A stretch of DNA of 64,000 nt from Hetaerina americana (lineage: Eukaryota; Arthropoda; Insecta; Odonata; Calopterygidae). The stretch is taken from contig JAKTNV010000003.1 of NCBI GenBank assembly GCA_022747635.1, positions 94,099,290 through 94,163,289 on the forward strand. Reading direction: 5' to 3'. The position numbers were made by a program, and so were the translations under genes. The notes beneath the pieces are model-generated. The model was given only the letters and a program-made list of their open reading frames with translations. It was not told where the DNA came from and did no database searches. Below are positions 49,472 to 59,110 of the stretch, in pieces. Position 1 is the stretch's first letter. Each line of letters starts with the position of its first letter.

Positions 49472-52400
49472 AATATGGTGATATGAAATAGTAATCAGGA
49501 ATTGAATTTTGTAACATTTTATAGAGTTTTATTTGTTAGAAGAAACTTTATCGGTTCTAGTTGCTATAACAGTAAGTAAGTGTTGAAGTCAGCTGGTTGT
49601 AAGGTAGTTAAATATCTGTCAAAGTGACTTATATGTTTGTTTACCCTTTCATTGAATTGTTGATATTCTCTATATATTTTGTTCGCTACTGTTAAGTTTT
49701 TGTTTAAAAGTTCATGGCATGTTCATGTCAAAAATTTAACACTTTTTAATGTAACTGGTACCAAAAACATTGTTTTATTTTGTGACACCTGGTGGAGCAT
49801 TTGATATTGATTCTCAAGCTCTTTAATAATTTTTAATGTATAAATGTCCTGTTTTAAATTTTGGCCATCGTCAAAAGAACTCATTTCTCCCCACATTTGT
49901 CATTGGCTTATCTTGAAAGCTTAAGAGACCATGAAATATTTGATATCATTATGTCATTATTGTTTATACATTATATATTCTGATTTTCTTATTTTTCTTT
50001 GCCGTCTTATACATGTTACAATTGCACTCATAGGCATATTTTTCCGTCCAGTGCTCATCCAATACTTACATTGAAATAATACCATATTCTGGTATGCATT
50101 TTAATTTGACCATATTGCAGAAACATATCACATGCACATTTGACATTATTAGTGCAACTTATTATTTTTTTAAACTTTAAATAACCCGGTGAACACTTGC
50201 TTCTAATGGAACCAATGTGGTAAATAATGATGACATGTATATATTTTTACAAAATAAAAATATTGTTGTCTTGCTTAAAAGTTATAGTTGTTTGTGTAGC
50301 TACAGTAAGAACACAATATTTTTTCAGTGAAAGAATAATGATTATATTTAGCATATTATGCATTAATTTTTTAGAACATTGTACTATTGAAAAATCAGCC
50401 TACTCTCTTTCTACAGAAATGCATAAATATCCATTTAAACATTTTTATTTTTCTGAAAGTAGAGTGTGCATTACAATTTTAAAGAAATGATTCGTTGGCA
50501 TAATTATTTTCTATTTTTATTTTGTGTTATTGAGTGAGCCTCATGAATAATTTAAATAATATTATGTATTACAATGCATTTAATAGTTTTGTGGGCCATA
50601 TTGATACTATTAAAGACATAGGATACAGTTTTTAAGGTGCATATTCACTTATCCTGATGTGATGTGTGGAGGGATATGAGAGTGTAGTGAAATTTCATTC
50701 CCCTGTGGGAAATGGGTTGATCTGGCCACATTGAATTAGTGTGCAATGAAATATATATTGGCTTATAATGGTAATTTAGTGTGGAAGTGTTTTAAGTATC
50801 AATATATGTAATACCAGCATGTGATATTTTGCTTTGGCATAGTATGGCAACATTTATTGCTGGGTTGCATATCTTTGAAACCTTGGCAAGTTTTGGCGGC
50901 TCATTCTTCCTCTGTGATAATTAACCCCGCTGAATTAACTTGAAAATCCTTAATCATTTATGTTTCCTTTTCCGATATTAAGATTTGTTTTTTCTCTGGC
51001 ATATCATGTCATGGATCTTTGAAGGTGATTTGGTTCTTTAACTTCACCTTTATAAGCTTTGATCCTCGGATCAGTTTGCTGTGATACTATAATGGAGTAC
51101 ATAGTTCGCTTATTAATCACTTTTGTGAGTGCTGTCTTTAGAGGGTATGTGTATTTACGATGTTGGGCAATCTTGGATATGATGGTATCTTCATGAAATT
51201 TATATTATCTTTTTCATTTTTTTTCATTCTTATGGCATGTGAATAGTAAATATATATGTGGATTATATTCAATGAAATGTCTTACAAATTCCAGTAAACC
51301 AGGGAATAATAATTTATGCTAAAAGATGAAATTTTGAAATGGTAATTCATGGAAATGTCATGGCAAGTTTTAATCATTAAAATGGCAGATGTCTCTACTT
51401 TATATACAATACCATTTGAAATAATTTTCAGCTATCTCTTTATATTCAAGAGTAATAAATTACTTTTGTATGCAATGTAAATAATATCATAAATACAAAT
51501 TCCAGATTTCTAAACATTTTTACTATCAATTTAGAATTTTTCTCATAATGTTGAGTATTTATCATGTGATTTTTCTTGATATCATTTGTAATGAAATAAC
51601 AATGGACCAATCCATTGTATTTTCTGCTTCCAGTTGCTAAAAAGTTTATTGTTGTTATTTGTGATCATAAACCCTAAGCCAGATGTTTTTTAGAGCAATA
51701 GCTGAACTGGTTTCTGACTACACACAATGTCATTTTCTGACCTAATATCAGTTGTTAGTAAGTACTGAATATTTTCGAGGAAATTCAATGTGCCATTCAT
51801 TTATTTAATGCAATATAAATTTTGTAAGTAGAATTTTTGTAAATTCTGTTAACTTATTTTTTCTTAAAAGAAAAGGTTGATATTTTTTATGATAAAGAAC
51901 AGTTTTGGAAATAGAATGCTTTTAAATACATTTGGGCTTTTTGTATTCAGTCAACGTTTTTACTTCCTCTTAGTTAATCCCCGATTTCTTTTATCCTAAT
52001 CAGTTGAATCTGAACTTAGATAGCATAGAGAAAGACAAGTGTAAGTGCAAATAAATGGAAGTACTGATGTAATACGACATTTTAATTGTAATTATGAGAT
52101 TAGTGCCTGGTATGATAGATAAGTCTGAGCTAAGGGCTGGTTTTTCAAAATGCTATTGTAAAAAATAATTTTTTTATGTCATGAAAATTATTTTGACTTA
52201 TCCTCACAGAGCCTAGATATGAGCTAATGGCTCCAATTACCAGTATGTAATCTAGGAAGTAATTTCTTTGTCTGTAATGCACATAACTAATTCCTGCCAA
52301 CATTTTTACTTCATCACTTACTGTAAATTTGACCGTAGTCAAGATGATAGATGTTCATGATTTGGCCAAATTGGTCTTTAATACTGTTATTGGGTATCTA

Positions 52401-54700
52401 AAACAATTATTGGAGGCTATTTAAATTTCTGTATGACCCTAGTTTTTTCAGTCCAATTCCTAAATTCCTGGTTAGTTTCATGCTAGCCCAGCATAGTTCA
52501 TCAATGTCTTGTGTTTACTTATATGATGAAAATTGGCATAGAGCTGATTATTATGTATAAAAATTATCCATTTAAGTAACATTTCCATGTATAATAGTTT
52601 CCTCAAAATTGCCAATCCTAGAAATCAGCTACCCTGGATATTTCAAATACCTTTAGATAGAAATGAAATATTTTATCCCAAATAATTAGCTGATTTTTGG
52701 TATGAACATTTCATTCCACAGTTAAGTTGGCTTTCAAGTTTTTGCTGTTTGTGGAGCATTTAATGTTCTGGAATTTCTCTTGTGCTGAAGTGAGTCTTCA
52801 GTAGATAAGAATTATCCTTCAGCCTTTCACTCTTGAATATGCTGATTTCAACATTTGAGTCATAAGACAGGCTATTGCAGCTATTCTTGGATGATTAAGT
52901 GATTCCCAAATTTCGTATCTGAAGTAGCGATCAACATGTTATGCTATATCCTTCCTCAATGTAATGGGGATGTGAAGAGATATTTTGGATTCCAGTTTAA
53001 AAAAATGGAAGCACTCCATATCTTTCAAAGGCAGCTGTTTTCAGGTATTGCGGCACTAGAGAAATATGGTGTATACCTAATTGGTTGGTATTATGGCCCT
53101 GGAGAGGCCATAAGTTTGATTAATTTTTATTGCAGTCTGTTTCTTAAGTGATTTGTCATCATTCTTTTCGAATGAAACAGATATGCTGATATCAAGTATG
53201 ATACTTTAACTGGATGCCTGCTAGTTGAAAGGTCTCCTCACAATATACAGTTAAAATTGACTTGGTCGACATTTTTTATTAAAGATCATGTGAAGCAGAA
53301 AATGTACATTGATATGCAATTTGTGCTACCCAATATTTTGAAGTTCCATGATTATGTCCCTATAACCAGTATTGGATACCAAATAGGTACATATTAGACA
53401 ATTGAAGTGACATGAAATTGTTGTGGGTTCTAGTGAAAGATGTACTTTTATAGAATATTGGTTAGAAAAGATGGTTATTATTTTACTGAAAGAAGCTTTG
53501 TTAAATGTTCCTAAATGAATGTTGATGATGTTGAATAGTATATATGACATTAAACTATGGTTGAAAACTATGTATTCAGATATAAAGAACCATGACGGAG
53601 GCATTGAAGTATTTTCATTGTTTCACCAAACTTCCATTTTCCTACTTCCATCTATTGAATTAATGTTTTCCCGCTACATTTCTAATGCAGGTAATGTGAT
53701 ACAGGTATGTTCATATTTGTGGTGTTAATACTGGAAGGACGGGACTTAGAGAAAATGTTCATGAATAACTCCTGCTTGGCAGTTCTGTTGTCGAGAAAAA
53801 CCATGAATGCAAATAAATAAAATTTTCACAAACAAGAAATAAAGCCATAAATGATAAATCTCACAATTGTAAATTGTTCCCTTCAAATAAAATAGGTGCA
53901 ATGATACATTTTAAATTTATTTAAAATTTGAATGAGAAGAATTTTTCCTTTCATGTGCATCTCTTAAGATCTCATTGCATTCGATGAATTTCTTAGTATG
54001 CACTCTGTTACCATTTTCTTTTTAATTTGCACCTGATACATCTGTATTGTCTCTGCTTAGTTTTAGATATTTTGTATAGAGGTAGAGTGTTTGTCTTGGT
54101 TGTGACAATGTCTTAAGAGTTCATCTTATGCCTCTTGAGGGAAGGGTGCCTTACTAAATCTACCTGGAGGCTAGTGGTCTTTTTCCAATCATGGCATTTT
54201 GATGGAGGTTAGAGCACTTTTTAAAGATTTTTTGGTTAGACTCGGATTGGAAATCAAAATCAACACCTCAGTCACTATAAGGAAGAACCCCTCCAGAATG
54301 AGAGCAAGGGAGAGTTCTCTGCTGTGCAGGAAACTCCCCCTTTCCTCAATGCTCTCTTGACTATACATGAATCAGCTGCTGAAAACTTGAAGCTGGGCTT
54401 TTGGAGTGGAATTGGGAAACTGGCTTGGGATAATGTAAAAGAGTCAGCTGGTGGAATCTGATGCGACCAATTGGACGCTATGTTGTTTACCTACTTTAGA
54501 TGCCATTTTTTTCCCATGAACTCTTGGTTCCCCGATGAAAATTAACCAAAAACACACGAGTGCTAGCTGTATGGGTTGGAAACCAAACTTATTGGCAAAA
54601 CTAATCTAGAAGAATTCAATGGCAAAGAGCATGGCATATGTGCATTCAGAGTTGTGCAATGGCAAATGGTCTTTGTTCAGAGTTCCAGACTACTCATTAA
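49472..54700. other. 3' UTR and intergenic DNA downstream of the carrier gene
   Basis: Very T/A-rich. The first several hundred bases should include the carrier 3' UTR; AATAAA at 50253-50258 is one possible end. No further exon, RNA gene or transposon was identified up to 54700. Confidence 0.4.
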
Positions 54701-54768
54701 GTGATACATGTTTGCTCAAATGTCCTAATTGCAAAGGAAACACTTGGTTTTTCCACATAAAATATTTA

Positions 54769-54811
54769 TTCACGACCTAGGTTTCGACGCTCAGCGTCAT
54801 CTTCAGGTGAA
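54769..54811 (-). ncRNA. Candidate hammerhead ribozyme at the Penelope 3' end
   Basis: Minus strand, in order: UUCAC (stem I, 5' strand), CUGAAGA (core C3 to A9), one extra U, GACGC-UGA-GCGUC (5-bp stem II with 3-nt loop), GAAA, CCUAGG (stem III of one or two pairs), UC, then GUGAA (stem I, 3' strand, fully paired with UUCAC). Every invariant core base is present and the cleavage triplet is GUC. Type I hammerheads with a very short stem III are known from Penelope-like elements. The odd point is the U between A9 and stem II, also present in the other copies here. Confidence 0.6.
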
Positions 54812-54962
54812 ATACAGGCCAAAATCTTTCTTTATATAACAGAAGGAATGGGGAGGTGGGGGGGGGGTGTGTATGGATGTAAGAAAGGAAGAGGAGATGG
54901 TGGGGGAGGGAAAGGAGCGGGATTGGGGTATTACTGAGAAGGAGGAGTCAAGGTTAGTCTCC

Positions 54963-54986
54963 GGGGGGGGGGGGAGGGGGGGGGAG
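54963..54986 (+). repeat. G-rich low-complexity tract
   Basis: Runs of G broken by single A, in the Penelope 3' UTR (C-rich on its coding strand); a similar tract occurs at 34521. Confidence 0.8.
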
Positions 54987-55038
54987 GTTAAGGAAGCATG
55001 GTAGGGAAAGGGTTGCCTGGCGGGGGTCCGCCTTGGGG

Positions 55039-56520
55039 TTAGTGGAGATAGGACAAAGAGTTTGGGAGTTTAAGGTTGAGGAGGGGTGACCGGGAGTTAC
55101 ATAGCACGTCGTTCACTATATTACAGGAAGAATTTGCTCTTTCCAATATCTCCATATTTTCCAAAATGTCCAACCGGGGGCCTTTTCTTTCGAAATGGAG
55201 AAACTCCACGCTGAAATCACTCTTATGGTTCTGGTCAATCAAATGCTTGGCAAATTGAGATTTTCCATTACCGTTCTTCAGGCAGGCCTGGTGCTCCTTC
55301 ACACGTTCTCGGAACTTCCTTCCCGTCTGGCCTACGTAGACGGCGGAGCATTCACAGGTTAGCTTGTACACTCCGCTCCTTTCCGATTTTGGGATTTCGT
55401 CTTTGTTATTTGCGAGGATGTTTCGCAAGTTGCGTCTATTGTAAAAGGCTGGCTTTATCCGTTTTTTTGGTAACACTTTAGCGACCGAGAGAGACAACTG
55501 TCCTAGGAAGGGAAGCCTGCGCCACTTGGCTTCTGAAAAAACATTATGATTGAAACCATATATTAACAGCGTGCTTAGTTTTTTTCTTTTACACTGGTAT
55601 AAACGGTCAATTAATTGGGGCGTGTAACCATTGCTGTGCGCTATCTGTTTAATAATAGACAGTTCTTTCGCAATATTGCGCGAAGACATGGGCACGTTAA
55701 TTACTCTATTAATCATTGCATGAAAAGAAGACAGTTTTTGAGAAAAGTGGTGCCTGGATGTGGCATGGATTACTTGATCTGTGTAAGATTTTTTTCTGTA
55801 GATTGCAAATTCCAATTTCTGATTGACTCTAGTTACTACTAAGTCTAGAAAATTAAGAGAGCCATTGCTCTCCTTTTCTAAAGTGAATTTAATGGATTTG
55901 TTGATTGAGTTAATGAACATTAAAAAATTGTCAAGTTGTCTCTCCGATCCTGACCATATACAAAAAACGTCGTCGACATAACGGAACCAGCGATAGACGT
56001 TATTCACTAAGGAGTTGTGGTGAGCAAAAATGTCTCTTTCCACCTGACACATAAAGATATCGGCTAATAATGGAGATAGGGGTGACCCCATCGCCAGCCC
56101 TTTTGGTTGTTCATATATTCTCCCATTGAATTTAAAATAATTTTGCGCAACGCATGTTTTTAGACCTGAGCACACTTCACTTATAATGGGGAACGGAACC
56201 GCCTTCTGTATGAGGAGGTCTTCGGCGAGCTGAACGGCTTCTTTCACAGGAACACTGGGAAACAGATTCACCACGTCAAAGGAAACCAGGATGCATTTAG
56301 GAGGGAGGACCACTGAGGATAAACGGTTGGCTAAATCTGAGGAGTTGACTACCCCATGTTTGGGGGAGAATTTGGAGTGCTGCCTAAAGATGTCATTGAG
56401 TTTCCTAGCTAGGAGATGGTTCGGGGCTGTAACGTTTGAAACTACTGGCCTTATGGGCACATCAGGTTTATGCACTTTAGGTAGTCCGAAGAACCGGGGA
56501 ACAGAGGGATTCATTTGCAC
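55039..56520 (-). CDS. Penelope-like RT/GIY-YIG protein, N-terminus missing
   Basis: 493 open codons. Numbering from the first codon shown, the RT has PRFFGLPKVHKPD (8-20), motif A SFDVVNLFPSVP (80-91), motif B KGLAMGSPLSP (140-150) and the catalytic RYVDD (180-184). After a linker comes the GIY-YIG endonuclease: GVYKL..AVYVGQTG (383-400), RKFRERVKEH (401-410) with the catalytic Arg, and DILENMEI with the catalytic Glu at about 454. Penelope-like RTs are close to telomerase RT and use the GIY-YIG domain to nick target DNA. The missing first part is the inverted piece at 56551-56740. The 493 codons have no stop, so this copy is fairly young, but it cannot make a complete protein. Confidence 0.9.
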   Translation of the reverse strand: MQMNPSVPRFFGLPKVHKPDVPIRPVVSNVTAPNHLLARKLNDIFRQHSKFSPKHGVVNSSDLANRLSSVVLPPKCILVSFDVVNLFPSVPVKEAVQLAEDLLIQKAVPFPIISEVCSGLKTCVAQNYFKFNGRIYEQPKGLAMGSPLSPLLADIFMCQVERDIFAHHNSLVNNVYRWFRYVDDVFCIWSGSERQLDNFLMFINSINKSIKFTLEKESNGSLNFLDLVVTRVNQKLEFAIYRKKSYTDQVIHATSRHHFSQKLSSFHAMINRVINVPMSSRNIAKELSIIKQIAHSNGYTPQLIDRLYQCKRKKLSTLLIYGFNHNVFSEAKWRRLPFLGQLSLSVAKVLPKKRIKPAFYNRRNLRNILANNKDEIPKSERSGVYKLTCECSAVYVGQTGRKFRERVKEHQACLKNGNGKSQFAKHLIDQNHKSDFSVEFLHFERKGPRLDILENMEILERANSSCNIVNDVLCNSRSPLLNLKLPNSLSYLH

Positions 56521-56550
56521 TAATTTATATACATCACTCGGTTTATTTAT

Positions 56551-56740
56551 AATGATAAGGGCAACGCAGTAGTGGTGATGGAGCAGAATAGCTACAACAG
56601 GAAGTGCGAAGAGTTCATCAAGGAAAATAATATCATAGAATTACCTAAGGATCCAACTACCCAATTCCAAAGGTATTGTAGGGACACCATCAAATCCTGC
56701 CAGCTTTTGTTTAAACAGCAGAGCAACCCTACACCAGGAT
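56551..56740 (+). pseudogene. Inverted N-terminal piece of the Penelope-like RT
   Basis: The plus strand reads NDKGNAVVVMEQNSYNRK, then CEEFIKENNIIELPKDPT and CRDTIKSCQLLF, which is the conserved DKGN..VVM region at the start of Penelope-like reverse transcriptases. It should lie just upstream of the minus-strand ORF at 56520 but points the other way. Its 5'-most part touches the junction and its downstream part faces outward, as expected after twin priming. Confidence 0.75.
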
Positions 56741-56761
56741 CCTGGTGTAGGGTTGCTCTGC
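56718..56761. repeat. 44-bp perfect palindrome
   Basis: The first half is GCAGAGCAACCCTACACCAG plus GA; the second half is its exact reverse complement with no spacer (centre between 56739 and 56740, a GGATCC site). It sits at the outer end of the inverted Penelope piece. Confidence 0.95.
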
Positions 56762-56929
56762 ATTGTTCCTGAGTAAGGTGGCTGCAAAAATGTCTAATGC
56801 CGGTGGGGCAGTGGATTTGAAAGTGCTGGTATCACATCAAAAACACTTGAAGGCAATGGAAAATCAGTTGAATTATATATCTTACGATACTATGAATTAA
56901 CTTCAAAGAGTATATCAGGATTGCAGCTG

Positions 56930-57656
56930 AAAATACATTGGTGCTAAGAAAATATTCTGAAACTGAACAATGAAAAATCCCTGGCAGTATATTTCTCTCT
57001 AAACCCATCCAAACCCAGTTCTCCAACAGCAGTCAAACTTGACATGGGAAACGCATTTAACCATCTTCGAGGAAAATTAAGCTCAGCATGTTTTCCCCTG
57101 AGAACTTTGAAGAAAACAGTGAGCTAAGACATGCTACTAATGCTTTACTATGGCCTAATCTACTCCAATATTACATATGGTATCATTTTCTGGGACTCAT
57201 TGCCTTTCTCCCAAGTCATTTAAACTGAAAAAGAAGGCTATTTGTATCATTGCATCTAAACCCTCAACTCCATCTGCCTGTCCAATCATTCAAGAATTTG
57301 GGCTCCTACCTTTCCCATCCATATGCATCCTAACCACGGTAAAATACGTGAAACAAAATCCATCAAATTTTCATGCAAATTCCCTCTAGTACAGTCACCA
57401 TACCAGAATCCAGGCTAACCTGCACATCAAATATAATTAAGCCAAAGTTGCAAGCCTAGGTCCAAAGTCAATGGCACTAAACCTATGAGATAAATTGCCA
57501 CAGAAATACAAACACATAAAGAGAGGTAATGCTGTTTAAAAGACAAAAAAAATTCTAACATAGAAAATTTAGTGTCTGAATTTGTTAATGATAAAATATG
57601 TCGTATGTATAATATAAAACCTATGAAAAGATGATTGCAAATCTGTTATTACATAT

Positions 57657-57694
<38 letters not shown>
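56930..57694 (+). mobile_element. 3' fragment of a Jockey/CR1-like LINE
   Basis: Translation through stops gives the end of a LINE RT: WETHL, LRGKLSSACFPLRTLKKTVS, LYYGLIYSNITYGIIFWDSL, KVASLGPKSMALNL and DKLPQKYKHIKR. This is the usual C-terminal stretch after the RT core of insect Jockey/CR1-type LINEs. The RT catalytic part is missing (5' truncation). The fragment ends in the (TA)n tract, which may be its 3' tail. Confidence 0.7.
57659..57694. repeat. (TA)18 microsatellite
   Basis: Eighteen perfect TA units, 36 bp. Confidence 0.95.
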
Positions 57695-57698
<4 letters not shown>

Positions 57699-57699
57699 A

Positions 57700-57960
57700 C
57701 AGTAATCAACCAGAAGGTCGGTTTGGTAGCTGATGGTAGAGTTCGCCCAGTACTAAGCCTGATATCGTGTGAAATTCACACATCAGGGTAGCAGGGCCAG
57801 TTCCCTGTGCCGGATATTGTTTCCCAGAGAGATCTGGTAGCCAAAAAATCACATAGCTTGGGTGGAGCTGCAGGTGCCCAGAGAGGCTTGCCCAGGAATC
57901 AATCCTGGGCCCTCCAGTCAGTGGTGCATTGCTCTATCCCTGGACTTCCGCGACCCACAT
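57700..57960 (-). repeat. tRNA-derived SINE, family 3
   Basis: On the minus strand an A-box-like GGGATAGAGCAATGCACCAC (57921-57940) is followed by a B-box-like GGATTGATTCCT (57893-57904), and then a GC-richer body unlike its surroundings. The body has an imperfect hairpin at 57758-57787 (CCTGAT..GTGTGAA / TTCACAC-ATCAGG). It begins right after the (TA)18 tract. Confidence 0.55.
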
Positions 57961-58389
57961 ATATATGTACACACATTTTAATCTTCTCTGTACATGAATG
58001 ATCTGAATTTCTATTTTTTAATGTGTCCGATATTGTTGTTGTACGCCAATCCTTGGACAAACAAAATTATTATTATTACTATGATGGACACAATTATGAG
58101 AACAAGTCTATGGAGTAATGGGACAGACCAGGGTGGCTGTCCCATAGGTAGTATGGTTAAGAAAAAAGGAAATATCACAGGGAGAAGGCAATAGTTCCGT
58201 AGGAAGAATGTTTTATTTATGAATAACATCTGGTTTAAAATATCACAGTAAACCTACATACACATGGGAAATGCCAGTAGACACAGAGAGATATCAGATT
58301 ATTTTATTTTAGGACAAAGATTTATGAAGAGCATAATTAGTTCACAGTTTCCCCAGAAGAGATGCTTATTCGAATAATAATTTATTGCT

Positions 58390-59110
58390 TATGACATTTA
58401 AAGTCTAACTCAAGAAGATAAAAAATGAAGACAGAGAAAATGGAATTTTAAACTGAAATGAAAAGCACCAGAAGAATTTCAAAAAAATTTCTGAGGGCAA
58501 GAGAAAATCTACATAAATGATGTTTAAAGGAGCAAATGAAGTAGCACAAAGAACAGGACAATGTTGAAGAAGTCTTAGATTACAGAAGAGATTATTTGTA
58601 AAGTACACGAGAGGAGGAGATGAAAGAGTGAATACAAAGTTAGGTTGAAAAAGTAATGAGAGAAATAATAATGAAGATGAGATACTGATTGGGAGAAAGC
58701 AAGTTTGATAAGAGGTGAGGTAATGTGGATATTTTACAGAGAAATGGGTTCACAGTTCATAAAAGTGAAAGCAGTGTCAGGAAATCAGAAGAGAAAGTCA
58801 TCTATCAGAGGAATAAAAATTATTAAATGGACCTAAAAAATATTCAGGAGAAATAGAAAGAATATCCATATTGGATTGCATGTGATGATAAGAATAACTT
58901 GGGCTTTGGTATTTTGAGAGTGGGATGGAAAAGTCATCTAAGGCAATATAATCAAATAAAACTGTAGATATTGAAAGCATCTCCACTTTGAACAGAGTTC
59001 ATGAAAATCTTGTAAAAATAGTTTTTATGAGATCATTCATAGCCTATATGAGGGAAGAATTTGGTCAGCAAACATAGTTTTACCCAAGAGTAGTCATTTC
59101 TACATAAGAA
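58390..59110 (+). mobile_element. Possible LINE relic
   Basis: The piece IHSLYEGRIWSANIVLPKSS at about 59036-59095 resembles LIRSIYEGGLWPEDF..VPIPK of the LINE at 3890-5900, and the purine-rich DNA before it is similar in style. Too decayed for a firm call. Confidence 0.25.

Larger units (their letters stand above)
54733..56787 (-). mobile_element. Penelope-like element with RT, GIY-YIG and inverted 5' segment
   Basis: On the minus strand: RT, linker and GIY-YIG endonuclease (55039-56520), a C-rich 3' UTR, a TATATA block, a hammerhead-like motif (54769-54811) and an AT-rich end. The N-terminal part of the same protein is found on the plus strand at 56551-56740 (NDKGNAVVVMEQNSYNRK..), so the 5' end is inverted. 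Near the proposed limits, 54718-54732 (AAATGTCCTAATTGC) and 56788-56800 (AAATGTCTAATGC) could be a diverged target duplication. The limits are inferred from this. Confidence 0.8.
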
